Below, piece after piece: positions 1 through 11,850 of a DNA stretch of 64,000 nucleotides; position 1 is the first letter of the stretch; each line of letters starts with the position of its first letter. The stretch is from positions 98,245 to 162,244 of the forward strand of contig NZ_VHIZ01000048.1 of assembly GCF_006494375.1 (NCBI RefSeq), read 5' to 3'. A model generated the notes under the pieces. That model ran no database searches, was not told where the DNA came from, and saw only the letters and a list, made by a program, of their open reading frames with translations. Source of the stretch: Pantoea anthophila (GTDB lineage: Bacteria > Pseudomonadota > Gammaproteobacteria > Enterobacterales > Enterobacteriaceae). A program made the position numbers and the translations under genes.

Positions 1-11
1 TGGAGGATGTT

Positions 12-1160
12 TTGATTAAGTCAGCAATCCTGGTTCTGGAAGACGGAACCCAATTCCACGGTCGGGCCATCGGGGCAACGGGGTCGGCAGTGGGGGAAGT
101 CGTTTTCAACACCTCAATGACCGGTTATCAAGAAATCCTCACTGATCCTTCCTATTCCCGCCAAATCGTTACTCTCACTTATCCCCATATCGGTAATGTC
201 GGTGCCAACGCCGCTGATGAAGAATCAAGCCAGATTCATGCTCAGGGCCTGGTCATCCGCGATCTGCCGTTGATTGCCAGCAACTTCCGAAGCGAAGAAG
301 GACTCTCCGCTTACCTGCAGCGCAACAACATTGTGGCCATTGCCGATATCGATACCCGCAAGCTGACGCGTCTGCTGCGCGAGAAAGGCGCTCAGAATGG
401 CTGCATTATCGCCGGTGATAATCCGGATGCCGCGCTGGCGCTGCAGAAAGCCCAGGCGTTCCCCGGGCTGAAAGGTATGGATCTGGCGAAAGAGGTCTGC
501 ACAACGGAAACCTACAGCTGGCAGCAGGGCAGCTGGACGCTGGGCAGTGGCCTGCCGGAACAATCCTCAGCGGAATCCCTGCCTTATCATGTCGTGGCTT
601 ACGATTACGGTGCCAAGCGCAACATTCTGCGTATGCTGGTTGACCGCGGCTGCCGTCTGACCGTTGTAGCGGCTCAGACACCGGCGGAAGAGGTGCTGAA
701 GATGAATCCGGATGGCATTTTCCTCTCCAACGGCCCGGGTGACCCGGAGCCATGTGACTACGCCATCAGCGCGATTCAGGCCTTCCTGAAAACCGAGATT
801 CCGGTGTTCGGTATCTGCCTGGGTCATCAGCTGCTGGCGCTGGCCAGCGGAGCCCGGACCGTGAAGATGAAGCTTGGCCATCATGGCGGCAACCATCCGG
901 TGAAGGATCTCGACAATAATCGCGTGATGATCACCGCCCAGAACCACGGTTTTGCCGTCGATGAGAACGATCTGCCCGCGAACCTGCGTGTCACCCACAT
1001 TTCGCTGTTCGATAAAACGGTGCAGGGCATTCACCGCACTGACAAGCCAGCCTTCAGCTTCCAGGGACACCCGGAAGCCAGCCCGGGACCGGGTGATGCT
1101 GCGCCGCTGTTTGACCACTTTATTGAATTGATTGACGCCTTCCGTCTGCAAGCGAAGTAA
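12..1160 (+). CDS. carA: Carbamoyl phosphate synthetase small (glutaminase) subunit
   Basis: CarA hydrolyses glutamine and channels ammonia to CarB for carbamoyl phosphate synthesis, the shared first step of arginine and pyrimidine synthesis. The 382-residue length matches the E. coli protein. The class I amidotransferase domain is in the C-terminal half: the nucleophile is Cys269 in VFGICLGHQ and the His/Glu partners are in QGHPEAS near residue 353. I chose the TTG at position 12 because E. coli carA also starts with TTG, the N-terminus aligns, and a GGAGG ribosome site lies at 2-6. The promoter and its arginine/pyrimidine control sites lie before the window. carB follows 14 bases later. Identification is secure. 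Confidence 0.98.
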   Translation: MIKSAILVLEDGTQFHGRAIGATGSAVGEVVFNTSMTGYQEILTDPSYSRQIVTLTYPHIGNVGANAADEESSQIHAQGLVIRDLPLIASNFRSEEGLSAYLQRNNIVAIADIDTRKLTRLLREKGAQNGCIIAGDNPDAALALQKAQAFPGLKGMDLAKEVCTTETYSWQQGSWTLGSGLPEQSSAESLPYHVVAYDYGAKRNILRMLVDRGCRLTVVAAQTPAEEVLKMNPDGIFLSNGPGDPEPCDYAISAIQAFLKTEIPVFGICLGHQLLALASGARTVKMKLGHHGGNHPVKDLDNNRVMITAQNHGFAVDENDLPANLRVTHISLFDKTVQGIHRTDKPAFSFQGHPEASPGPGDAAPLFDHFIELIDAFRLQAK

Positions 1161-1174
1161 TCAGGAGCTAATTC

Positions 1175-4402
<3,228 letters not shown>

Positions 4403-4421
4403 GTCGAGGTAGTGTGAAAAG

Positions 4422-4447
4422 CGGCTCCTGCGGGAGCCGTTTTTTTT
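4422..4447 (+). terminator. carAB terminator
   Basis: A perfect 7-bp stem (CGGCTCC / GGAGCCG) with a TGCG loop is followed by eight T. It lies 20 bases after the carB stop. The hairpin sequence recurs almost exactly after the porin gene at 6031 and, with a weaker stem, at 4651. Confidence 0.92.
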
Positions 4448-4473
4448 GGTTAAATTCTGGCCATATCAGCGGT

Positions 4474-4599
4474 GAGATCGCGCCTGCGAAGGGAACACGG
4501 GCAGATCGGAAAATCGCTCAAGCCAGTCCCTGGCCGCCCGGCCCGCGCCGTCCATGGCGCGGGACGCTTTCCTCCTCTGTCCGTGCTCCCTGCGCGTTG
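4474..4599. repeat. Palindromic intergenic repeat, short form (copy 1)
   Basis: This stretch matches a second locus at 30255-30460. Its outer parts are imperfect inverted repeats: the left arm GGGAACACGGGCAGATCGG (4491-4509) reads like the reverse complement of the right arm near 4566-4590. The centre is an 8-bp stem CCCGCGCC / GGCGCGGG around a GTCCAT loop (4542-4563). The whole unit can fold into one long cruciform-like hairpin. No convincing ORF lies in it. It sits between the carAB terminator and a second terminator-like hairpin, so it is probably untranslated. It is most likely a copy of a dispersed non-autonomous palindromic element; the family name is unknown to me. Confidence 0.75.
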
Positions 4600-4650
4600 T
4601 GCTGATACGTTGTGGTCCCCCCAGAATTTGAATTTGTCAGCTGCCTGAAG

Positions 4651-4675
4651 GGCTCGTGCGGGAGCCGTTTTTTTT
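4651..4675 (+). terminator. Terminator-like hairpin upstream of the porin gene
   Basis: GGCTC and GAGCC pair around a six-base loop and are followed by eight T. The surrounding sequence resembles the hairpins at 4422 and 6031 but one arm carries a change that shortens the stem. It would terminate any transcript reading through the repeat at 4474-4599. The rest of the 4676-4881 gap holds the porin leader. I could not place a convincing promoter there: a TTGACT at 4746 and a TATAGG at 4764 are too close together to pair. Confidence 0.6.
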
Positions 4676-4881
4676 GCCTCCCGCCTGGCGATAATCTGAA
4701 AATCAGGCTCGCGTAAAGCAAAGGATTTGCCTTAAAGTCACTGATTTGACTTAGTTTTTTAGCTATAGGTGCGAATCAGCCCCGTTCGCACAAATTTATA
4801 AGATAAACACTTCCTGTCCGGATTTTTCGCCAGTAATATGCCTGCCGCTCATCACCGGAGCGTGCAAGGACACCTATAAAA

Positions 4882-6021
4882 ATGAAAATGCGTACTTTTT
4901 CTCTGAGTGCAGTGGCTGCACTGATGGCTATTCTTCCTTTCGCCAGCCAGGCGGAAATCACCCTGTTAAAACAGGACCCACAGGCTGGCGATCCGCTTAG
5001 CCGCCTCAACTTTACCTTTGGCGGCAGCATCCGTGCTCAGGTCAATCACCAGACCGGCGTGGATGACAAATCGTACAAGCGTGACGGATTCGATGGCGGC
5101 ACCCGTTTCCGTTTCGGCGCGGATTACTACCTGTTCGACGACGTCAGCTGGATCAGCTACTACGAGCTGGGCGTGAATATTCCGGCGGTATTCAGCTGGG
5201 ATCGTCATTATGCCGACGGTGCGAATAACACCACGCGCCGCCAGCTCTACACCGGTCTGAAAAGCAAGACCTGGGGCCAGCTGACCTTTGGTCAGCAGAA
5301 CAGCGTTTACTACGATACCGTAGGGGCCAAGACCGATATCTGGGACTACGACATGATCGGTCAGGCACCAGGCAACGGGATCAATGGCGACTACGATGGC
5401 TCTTACCGTTCGCGTAAGCAGCTGAAGTATAAAAACACCTTCGGCGATCTGGATCTCTACGCCTCTTATCTGTTCGACGATAATGAGTTCCTGCCAGGCA
5501 ACGGCCTGCGCTACAAGCGCAAAGGCGGCGGTTCGCTGGGTGTGGATTATCACATTACCGACGATCTGAGCTGGGGCACGGCGTGGAACTACACCCGCGC
5601 GGCGATGCGTAACCCGAACAATGGCGACAGCGGCGATTACGACCAGAACATTTATGGCACCGCGCTGAGCTGGACCCCGGGCAACTGGACGCTGTCAGCG
5701 GGCGGCGGCTGGTATCAGAACTTCATGACCACCAAACGCAAAGATGTGCATGACTACTTTGCTGGCGATGCATGGGGCGTGGAATACTTTGCCGGTTATA
5801 AAATTCCGGTGGCGCAGTATGGCCTGAAAGCGGTGCAGCCGTATGTTATGGGCGATCGCATTGAATATGCAACCGGCCGTGATTATCAGCGCATCGACAA
5901 CGGTCTGGGTGTGACGCTCTTCCTCGACTACGGTTTCCGTGTCGATTACGAACATGTCTTTACCTCCAGCACCGATAACCTGGGTGATATGAATCTGGTG
6001 CGTCTGCGCTACGACTTCTGA
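4882..6021 (+). CDS. Outer-membrane porin, general Gram-negative type
   Basis: The 379-residue protein starts with a clear signal peptide (basic start, hydrophobic core, FASQA cleavage site near residue 24). It then shows alternating aromatic/polar strands typical of a trimeric beta-barrel porin and ends in a terminal phenylalanine (LRYDF), the signature recognised by the BAM machinery. Motifs such as YTGLKSKTWGQLTFGQQ resemble the OmpC/OmpF/PhoE superfamily, but I cannot assign it to a named E. coli porin. It probably forms a diffusion channel in the outer membrane. An AAGGA site precedes the first ATG; a second ATG two codons later is possible. The gene stands alone between two terminators. 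E. coli has other genes between carB and folA. Confidence 0.85.
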   Translation: MKMRTFSLSAVAALMAILPFASQAEITLLKQDPQAGDPLSRLNFTFGGSIRAQVNHQTGVDDKSYKRDGFDGGTRFRFGADYYLFDDVSWISYYELGVNIPAVFSWDRHYADGANNTTRRQLYTGLKSKTWGQLTFGQQNSVYYDTVGAKTDIWDYDMIGQAPGNGINGDYDGSYRSRKQLKYKNTFGDLDLYASYLFDDNEFLPGNGLRYKRKGGGSLGVDYHITDDLSWGTAWNYTRAAMRNPNNGDSGDYDQNIYGTALSWTPGNWTLSAGGGWYQNFMTTKRKDVHDYFAGDAWGVEYFAGYKIPVAQYGLKAVQPYVMGDRIEYATGRDYQRIDNGLGVTLFLDYGFRVDYEHVFTSSTDNLGDMNLVRLRYDF

Positions 6022-6030
6022 TAACCCCGA

Positions 6031-6054
6031 CGGCTCCTGCGGGAGCCGTTTTCT
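6031..6054 (+). terminator. Porin gene terminator
   Basis: A stem CGGCTCC / GGAGCCG with a TGCG loop is followed by TTTTCTT, nine bases after the porin stop. The hairpin is identical in sequence to the carAB terminator at 4422. Confidence 0.88.
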
Positions 6055-6195
6055 TATTCGCCCGGTTTTGTGCCAGCTGGCGTCAGATTACTGGCGAGCT
6101 GCGGCTAACAGACGCGATTTCGCGGTGAAAAACGCTGCGCAGGCAGTGAAACGCGACATCATAAAAAGCTTTACGCAATTAGACCTTCCCCCCTA

Positions 6196-6224
6196 TCGAC
6201 GAAAGTTTCACCTTCTCGTATCAT
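6196..6224 (+). promoter_or_regulatory. Candidate folA promoter
   Basis: TCGACG (6196-6201) and TATCAT (6219-6224) are separated by 17 bp and lie about 30 bp before the folA start. The -10 matches consensus at five of six bases and the -35 at four of six. This is a reading of the sequence only. Confidence 0.45.
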
Positions 6225-6255
6225 GGCGCCAATTTTTTTCCTGTGAGTAGTTAAC

Positions 6256-6738
6256 ATGATTAGTCTTATCGCGGCATTAGCAGCAGATCGCATTATTGGA
6301 ATGGAGAACGCCATGCCGTGGGACCTGCCTGCAGATCTGGCGTGGTTCAAGCGTAACACCCTGAAAAAACCGGTGATTATGGGCCGGCTGACCTTTGAAT
6401 CTATTGGTCGCCCGCTGCCTGGCCGACTGAATATCGTGGTCAGCAGCCAGCCCGGCACCGCCGAAGGCGTCACCTGGGTCACTTCGCTGGATGAGGCGCT
6501 TCAGGCTGCCGGTGAAGCCGAAGAGATCATGGTGATCGGTGGCGGACGCGTTTATGAGCAGATGCTGAAGCGTGCCGATCGTCTCTATCTGACCCACATC
6601 GATGCAGAAGTAGAAGGCGACACGCAGTTTCCGGATTACGAGCCGGATGAGTGGCAGTCAACGTTCAGCGAGTTCCACGACGCTGATGAGCATAACTCCC
6701 ACAGCTACTGCTTTGAGATCCTGGATCGCCGTCGCTGA
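6256..6738 (+). CDS. folA: Dihydrofolate reductase
   Basis: FolA reduces dihydrofolate to tetrahydrofolate with NADPH and is the trimethoprim target. The 160-residue length fits the chromosomal enzyme (E. coli 159). The proton-donating Asp27 is present in PADLAW, and the NADPH-binding MGR (42-44) and GGG motif ([11 protein letters not shown], near residues 93-103) are intact. Compared with E. coli, residue 23 in the Met20 loop is Asp instead of Asn, and residues 45 and 47 are Leu and Phe instead of His and Trp, so cofactor-side contacts differ. It is monocistronic, with its own candidate promoter, and is followed by the phoX promoter. Confidence 0.97.
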   Translation: MISLIAALAADRIIGMENAMPWDLPADLAWFKRNTLKKPVIMGRLTFESIGRPLPGRLNIVVSSQPGTAEGVTWVTSLDEALQAAGEAEEIMVIGGGRVYEQMLKRADRLYLTHIDAEVEGDTQFPDYEPDEWQSTFSEFHDADEHNSHSYCFEILDRRR

Positions 6739-6754
6739 TTCCTTGCCCGCCCGC

Positions 6755-6788
6755 CTGTAACCTGGCTGTCATCTTTATTCATTAGCAT
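6755..6788 (+). promoter_or_regulatory. Pho box and -10 of the phoX promoter
   Basis: Two 7-bp direct repeats, CTGTAAC (6755-6761) and CTGTCAT (6766-6772), are separated by four bases, the 11-bp period of a PhoB Pho box. A TAGCAT -10 (6783-6788) begins ten bases after the second repeat. In PhoB-activated promoters the box replaces the -35 and the -10 lies at about this distance. The predicted transcript starts about 30 bp before the phoX ATG. PhoB control is inferred from the motif and from the product. Confidence 0.8.
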
Positions 6789-6828
6789 TGCTTCTTTTCC
6801 GGGACCGACACAAAGGAAGCAATCACTG

Positions 6829-8712
6829 ATGAAGATCGAACTCTCCGCGTTAAGCACAGACCGCCTGCCCGATTCGCAGCGACGTAAGTTCCTTGCCGGT
6901 TCCGGCGCACTCGGGCTGACCGGCTTTCTCAGCGGCGGCCTGACTTTCTCCTCCGGCGCACTGGCGCAGGAAAAACCCGCCGGCAGCCCGCTGCTGGGCT
7001 TTCAGGCGATTGCCGCTTCGACCGCGGATGAGATTGTAGTGGCGCCAGGTTATCGCGCTGAAGTGCTGATCTCCTGGGGCGACCCGCTGGTTAATGGCGC
7101 GGCTGAGTTCGATCCGCATGGCAACAACAGCGCGGAAGATCAGGAAAAGCAGTTCGGTGACAACAATGATGGGATGAGCTTCTTCGCCATTGATGAGCAT
7201 CGTGGCGTGATGGCAATCAACAATGAGTATGTGAATGAGCCGACGCTGTTCGCCCACGGCGGCAGCAAAGCGACCAGCCTGGAGGATGTGAAGAAATCAC
7301 AGGCGGCGCACGGCGTTTCTGTCGTTGAGATTAAACGCGGCGAAAGCAATCGCTGGCAGGTTGTCCGTCCTTCAGATTACAACCGCCGCATTACCGCGAA
7401 TACCCCGATGCGTTTTTCCGGTCCGGCCGCAGGCGACAAAGCGCTGCAGACCGCCGCCGATCCTCAGGGCCTGCAGGTTCTCGGCACCTTTGGTAACTGC
7501 GCCAACGGTAAAACGCCCTGGGGCACTTATCTGACCTGCGAAGAGAACTACGACACCTACTTTGGCACGCATGACGCGCATTTTACGCCGACCGCCCAGC
7601 AGAAGCGCTACACCCTGAACGCCGCCGAGCCGGAGCGAAACTGGTCCGATTTTGATCCCCGCTTCGATATCGCAAAAAATCCTAACGAATTTAACCGCCA
7701 CGGCTGGATAGTCGAAATCGATCCCTTCGATCCCCAATCGGTGCCGGTCAAACGAACCGCGCTGGGGCGTTTCAAGCATGAGAATGCTGCGGTGACGGTT
7801 GCTAAAACCGGCCAGCTGGTGGTCTACATGGGCGACGATGAGCGTGGCGAGTACATTTATAAATATGTCTCGGACGACAAGGTTAACCCGGACGATGCGA
7901 AAGCGAATCACGGACTGCTCGATCGGGGCACGCTCTATGTGGCGCAGTTTAACGGCGATGAACAGGGCACACCCCTGAAAGGCAGCGGTCGCTGGCTGGC
8001 ACTGAAGTGGGGGGAAAATGGACTCACTGCTGAGAAGGGATTTCATAGCCAGGCCGATGTCCTGATCAATGCGCGTGCTGCTGCCGATGTGGTTAACGCC
8101 ACGCGGATGGATCGGCCGGAATGGATCGCCGTTAACCCGCATGATGGCCGCGCCTACTGTACGCTGACCAATAACAACAAGCGCGGCAATGAGGGGATGC
8201 CGGTTAATGCCGCCAACCCGCGCCCCAAAAATATCTATGGCCAGATTATCCGCTGGGATGAGAAGGGCGATGCCACGGCCACGTCGTTTGCCTGGGACAT
8301 CTACGCGTTATGCGGCAATCCGATTGCCCATCCCGAAGGCATCTATCGTGGCACACCGAACATCACTGCTGAAAACACCTTTAACAGCCCGGATGGCCTG
8401 GGGTTTGATGCGCAGGGGCGGCTCTGGATCCTTACCGATGGCAAATACAGTAACAAAGAGGATTATCAGGGGCAGGGGAATAATCAGATGCTGGCAGGAG
8501 ACCCGGACAGCGGCGAGATCCGCCGGTTTATGGTCGGCCCTAAATCCTGCGAGCTGACCGGCATTACCTTCACGCCTGACTACAGAACGCTGTTCGTGAA
8601 CGTGCAGCACCCTGGCGAAGAGGGGGATTCACATTTTCCTGATAACAGTCCGCGCCCGCGCTCGTCGGTGATCATGATCACCCGGGAGGATGGCGGCATT
8701 ATCGGCGCATAA
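6829..8712 (+). CDS. phoX: PhoX-family alkaline phosphatase, Tat-exported (DUF839)
   Basis: The protein belongs to the PhoX family of calcium/iron-dependent phosphatases, which release phosphate from organic phosphoesters outside the cytoplasm. The N-terminus has a twin-arginine signal (SQRRKFLAGSG near residue 17, hydrophobic stretch, ALAQ site near 47), so it should be folded before export. Family motifs are visible: YLTCEENYDTYFG near residue 234, GWIVEIDPFDP near 294 and ALGRFKHENA near 311. The 627-residue length fits full-length members. An AAGGAAG ribosome site precedes the ATG. A Pho box directly upstream supports phosphate-starvation control. It is monocistronic and converges on apaH. 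E. coli has no equivalent here. Substrate range cannot be read from sequence. Confidence 0.88.
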   Translation: MKIELSALSTDRLPDSQRRKFLAGSGALGLTGFLSGGLTFSSGALAQEKPAGSPLLGFQAIAASTADEIVVAPGYRAEVLISWGDPLVNGAAEFDPHGNNSAEDQEKQFGDNNDGMSFFAIDEHRGVMAINNEYVNEPTLFAHGGSKATSLEDVKKSQAAHGVSVVEIKRGESNRWQVVRPSDYNRRITANTPMRFSGPAAGDKALQTAADPQGLQVLGTFGNCANGKTPWGTYLTCEENYDTYFGTHDAHFTPTAQQKRYTLNAAEPERNWSDFDPRFDIAKNPNEFNRHGWIVEIDPFDPQSVPVKRTALGRFKHENAAVTVAKTGQLVVYMGDDERGEYIYKYVSDDKVNPDDAKANHGLLDRGTLYVAQFNGDEQGTPLKGSGRWLALKWGENGLTAEKGFHSQADVLINARAAADVVNATRMDRPEWIAVNPHDGRAYCTLTNNNKRGNEGMPVNAANPRPKNIYGQIIRWDEKGDATATSFAWDIYALCGNPIAHPEGIYRGTPNITAENTFNSPDGLGFDAQGRLWILTDGKYSNKEDYQGQGNNQMLAGDPDSGEIRRFMVGPKSCELTGITFTPDYRTLFVNVQHPGEEGDSHFPDNSPRPRSSVIMITREDGGIIGA

Positions 8713-8718
8713 AACAGC

Positions 8719-8740
8719 AGGCTGGCCGCCGGGCCAGCCT
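8719..8740. terminator. Hairpin between convergent phoX and apaH
   Basis: A perfect 9-bp stem AGGCTGGCC / GGCCAGCCT with a GCCG loop fills the 33-bp gap between two convergent stop codons. Only a short T tract is present, on the minus-strand side (GCTGTTTTATG). It may serve as a shared terminator or 3-prime stability hairpin. Confidence 0.5.
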
Positions 8741-8745
8741 CAGGA

Positions 8746-9603
8746 TTATAGCGCCGGAGGCGCCAGACTTTCGCTGGAGTCGAGCGCTTTCTCGCGGTTA
8801 GAGGGCTGAACCACATAGCGCTGCTCTTCCCAGTGCAGCAGGGTCAGCGCGCCGCCCCAGCAGCAGCCGGTATCCAGGCCGATAATTCCCTCTGGCGTGC
8901 CTTTGCCTTCCAGTGAAGCCCAGTGACCGAAAACGATGATGTAGTCCCGGGCGACCGGTCCGTCGATGTTGAACCAGGGCTTCAGCGGTGGCAGCGCCGA
9001 TTCAGGGGCATCTTTGCAGATCATGTCCAGCTGACCATTGGGGAAGCAGTAGCGCATACGGGTAAAGGCATTGGTGCTGAAGCGCAGTCGGGCCAGACCG
9101 GTCAGATCTTCGCTCCAGTTATTTGGCATATCGCCATACATCGCATCCAGGAACAGCGGATAACTGTCGCTGGCGAGCACCGCTTCCACTTCCCGCGCAC
9201 ATTTTTTCGCGGTGTCGATATCCCACTGAGGCGTGATACCGGCGTGTCCCATGACCAGCTTTTTCTCTTCATCCACCTGCAGCAGCGGCTGCCGGCGCAG
9301 CCAGTTGATCAGCTCATCAGCATCGTCCGCTTCCAGCAGGGTGGTGAGGCGATCTTTCGGCTTGTTACGGCTGATTCCGGCATAGACCGCCAGCAGATGT
9401 AAATCGTGGTTGCCCAGCACCAGGCGCACGGCGTCGCCCAGTGACTTCACATAGCGCAGGACCTCCAGTGAGCCAGGACCGCGCGCCACCAGGTCACCGG
9501 TCAGCCACAGCGTGTCATGCTCGGGATTGAAATCGACCTGCTGCAGCAAGGCACGTAATTCATCGTAGCAACCATGGACGTCGCCAATCAGGTATGTGCT
9601 CAT
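8746..9603 (-). CDS. apaH: Diadenosine tetraphosphatase, symmetrical
   Basis: ApaH splits Ap4A into two ADP and also removes Np4A-type caps from RNA in E. coli. The 285-residue protein carries the metallophosphatase motifs in order: [10 protein letters not shown] at residue 7, [10 protein letters not shown] near 37 and GNHDLHLL near 65, which bind the two metal ions. It is the last gene of the lptD-surA-pdxA-rsmA-apaG-apaH operon, 53 bases after apaG, as in E. coli. The C-terminus ([18 protein letters not shown]) is a low-complexity tail not expected to be catalytic. Confidence 0.97.
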   Translation of the reverse strand: MSTYLIGDVHGCYDELRALLQQVDFNPEHDTLWLTGDLVARGPGSLEVLRYVKSLGDAVRLVLGNHDLHLLAVYAGISRNKPKDRLTTLLEADDADELINWLRRQPLLQVDEEKKLVMGHAGITPQWDIDTAKKCAREVEAVLASDSYPLFLDAMYGDMPNNWSEDLTGLARLRFSTNAFTRMRYCFPNGQLDMICKDAPESALPPLKPWFNIDGPVARDYIIVFGHWASLEGKGTPEGIIGLDTGCCWGGALTLLHWEEQRYVVQPSNREKALDSSESLAPPAL

Positions 9604-9656
9604 AACGTTTTATCCATCGGGAATGTGCCCGACTTATCGGGCAAAAGGCGTGAAAA

Positions 9657-10034
9657 TCAGTGAATGTGCGTCTGGATGGCGAGGCGGAACACCGGGATTT
9701 CAACGTGAAAGGTGTCGCCCTGATCGTCGACCATCACGTAGTGTCCCTGCATGGTGCCCATCGGCGTTTCGATAACAGCACCACTGGTGTACTGGAATTC
9801 GTTGCCCGGCGGGATAAGCGGCTGCTCACCGACCACGCCTTCGCCCTGAACTTCTGTTTCGCGGCCGTTACCGTTGGTAATCAGCCAGTAACGCCCCAGC
9901 AGCTGCACGGCGGAACGGCCCAGATTGCGTATCGTAATGGTATAGGCGAAGACGTAGCGATCCTCATCCGGCGAGGACTGGGAGGCGACGTACTGGCTTT
10001 GCACATGAACGGAGACGCGGGCCGTTTCACTCAT
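9657..10034 (-). CDS. apaG: ApaG domain protein (Co2+/Mg2+ efflux associated)
   Basis: The 125-residue protein matches ApaG, a small beta-sandwich protein of fibronectin-III-like fold. Its role is not firmly established; mutants in Salmonella affect Co2+ resistance and Mg2+ efflux. The conserved core is visible: YTITIRNLG near residue 32, ARYW-like [13 protein letters not shown] near 45 and a glycine-rich [19 protein letters not shown] segment after it. It lies three bases after rsmA in the same operon, so the two are surely co-translated or co-transcribed. Confidence 0.95.
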   Translation of the reverse strand: MSETARVSVHVQSQYVASQSSPDEDRYVFAYTITIRNLGRSAVQLLGRYWLITNGNGRETEVQGEGVVGEQPLIPPGNEFQYTSGAVIETPMGTMQGHYVMVDDQGDTFHVEIPVFRLAIQTHIH

Positions 10035-10037
10035 GAC

Positions 10038-10859
10038 TTACTCCTGCGATTTTCCCTGATGCGTCGCCAGCCAGTTAGCCAGCTGACAATATTGCGCGAC
10101 CGAGACGTTTTCAGCACGCAGACCAGGATCAATGGATAACTCTTCCAGCGCACCTGCCGCCACCATGTGGTTCAGGCTGTTGCGCAATGTTTTACGGCGC
10201 TGACCAAAGGCTTCTGTCGTGATACGGCTCAGGATACGCACGTCGCTGACCGGATGCGGTGGCTCGGCAAACGGCACCAGACGCACGACAGCCGAGTCCA
10301 CTTTCGGTGGCGGCGTGAAGGCGTGTGGCGGCACTTCCAGCACCGGAATAACCTGGCAGTAATATTGCGCCATCACCGTCAGGCGACCATACGCTTTGCT
10401 GCCCGGGCCCGCAACCAGACGGTTAACCACCTCTTTCTGCAGCATGAAGTGCATATCTTTGATCGAACCAGTATAGCTGAAAAGGTGGAACATCAGCGGG
10501 GTCGAAATATTGTAAGGCAGGTTACCAAATACCCGCAGCGGCTGGCCTCTCTCCTGTGCCAGCGCGGCAAAGTCGAAGGTCATGGCATCCTGCTGGAAGA
10601 TGGTCAGTTTCGGGCCAAGGAACGGATGCGTTTGCAGACGCGCCGCGAGATCGCGGTCCAGCTCCACCACCGTTAAGCTATCGAGGCGTTCGCCTACCGG
10701 CTCGGTTAAGGCGCCGAGGCCAGGGCCGATCTCCACCAGCGCTTCATCGCGCTGGGGATGAATGGCGGAGACAATGCTGTCGATAATGTACTGATCGTTC
10801 AGGAAGTTCTGCCCGAAACGTTTACGGGCGTAGTGCCCCTGATGGACGCGATTATTCAT
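10038..10859 (-). CDS. rsmA: 16S rRNA (adenine1518-N6/adenine1519-N6) dimethyltransferase
   Basis: RsmA (KsgA) dimethylates two adjacent adenines in the loop near the 3-prime end of 16S rRNA late in 30S assembly. Its loss gives kasugamycin resistance. The 273-residue protein has the SAM-binding motif [14 protein letters not shown] near residue 42, an acidic VVELDRD near 65 that binds the ribose, and the catalytic NLPYNIS near 113. The start overlaps the end of pdxA by eight bases. Neighbours and length match E. coli. Confidence 0.98.
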   Translation of the reverse strand: MNNRVHQGHYARKRFGQNFLNDQYIIDSIVSAIHPQRDEALVEIGPGLGALTEPVGERLDSLTVVELDRDLAARLQTHPFLGPKLTIFQQDAMTFDFAALAQERGQPLRVFGNLPYNISTPLMFHLFSYTGSIKDMHFMLQKEVVNRLVAGPGSKAYGRLTVMAQYYCQVIPVLEVPPHAFTPPPKVDSAVVRLVPFAEPPHPVSDVRILSRITTEAFGQRRKTLRNSLNHMVAAGALEELSIDPGLRAENVSVAQYCQLANWLATHQGKSQE

Positions 10860-11850
10860 TACTGCTCTTGATCATAGTGATGGCGAGGTTAAGCGCCGTG
10901 ATAAAGCTGCCCGGTTCCGCCTGACCCAGCCCGGCGAGTTCAAGCGCGGTGCCGTGGTCAACGGAGGTCCGGATAAAGGGCAGGCCCAGGGTAATATTTA
11001 CCGCGCGGCCAAACCCCTGAAACTTCAGTACCGGCAGGCCCTGGTCGTGATACATCGCCAGCACCGCATCGGCGTTTTGCAGATATTTGGGCTGGAACAG
11101 CGTATCCGCAGGCAGCGGGCCGGTCAGTTTAATGCCCTGCTGACGCAGTTCATTGAGGGCCGGCGTAATCGTCTCAATCTCTTCCCGTCCCATGTGGCCG
11201 CCTTCACCGGCGTGGGGGTTAAGACCACAGACATAGATATGCGGCTCGGCAATGGCGAACTTCTGCTGCAGATCACGATGAAGAATGGTGATCACTTCAT
11301 GCAGGCATTCGCGGGTGACCGCCGCAGGCACCTCTTTCAGCGGCAGATGCGTGGTGGCCAGTGCCACACGCAGCGCTTCGGTTGCCAGCATCATCACCAC
11401 GCGATGACCGCCTGCGCGGTCGGCGAAGAATTCGGTATGGCCGGTAAAGGCGATACCGGCATCGTTAATCACGCCTTTGTGCACCGGACCGGTAATCAGC
11501 GCCGCAAATTCACCCTGCAGACAGCCGTCACAGGCGCGGGCCAGCGTGGCCAGCACATAATCACCGTTAGCGACACAGAGTTCGCCTGGCGTGACCGGCT
11601 GTGCCGTCTCAATCGGCAGAATGGTCAGCGTCCCCGCCTGCTGCGGCACGGGGTCCGCCTCAGGCTGGTAGTGACGCAGGGTCAGCGGCAGACCGAGCTG
11701 CGCTGCCCGCTGCTGCAACAGGGCAGGGGAGGCGCAGACGACGAGTTCCACCGGCCAGGCGTGCTGAGCCAGCTGAACGGTGAGATCAGGACCAATCCCG
11801 GCGGGCTCGCCGGGAGTGATCACCACACGCTGGTTACTGTGCATTGCCAT
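10852..11850 (-). CDS. pdxA: 4-hydroxythreonine-4-phosphate dehydrogenase
   Basis: PdxA oxidises 4-phosphohydroxy-L-threonine in the DXP-dependent pathway to pyridoxal phosphate. The 332-residue protein has the family N-terminus [13 protein letters not shown], a metal-ligand histidine region [15 protein letters not shown] near residue 136, [12 protein letters not shown] near 207 and the third metal histidine in [12 protein letters not shown] near 263. Its start overlaps surA by 17 bases, so translation of the two is probably coupled. The gene order surA-pdxA-rsmA is the E. coli one. Confidence 0.97.
   Translation of the reverse strand: MAMHSNQRVVITPGEPAGIGPDLTVQLAQHAWPVELVVCASPALLQQRAAQLGLPLTLRHYQPEADPVPQQAGTLTILPIETAQPVTPGELCVANGDYVLATLARACDGCLQGEFAALITGPVHKGVINDAGIAFTGHTEFFADRAGGHRVVMMLATEALRVALATTHLPLKEVPAAVTRECLHEVITILHRDLQQKFAIAEPHIYVCGLNPHAGEGGHMGREEIETITPALNELRQQGIKLTGPLPADTLFQPKYLQNADAVLAMYHDQGLPVLKFQGFGRAVNITLGLPFIRTSVDHGTALELAGLGQAEPGSFITALNLAITMIKSSNE

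Noticed and set aside
4746..4769. Sigma-70 promoter for the porin gene (TTGACT...TATAGG)
   Set aside because: The two hexamers are only 12 bp apart, too close for a working sigma-70 promoter.
6068..6250. 60-codon ORF between the porin gene and folA
   Set aside because: It has no recognisable similarity or good ribosome site and overlaps the likely folA promoter.
9627..9642. Hairpin GCCCGA/TCGGGC between apaG and apaH
   Set aside because: Six-bp stem without a T tract inside an operon; too little to call a terminator or regulator.
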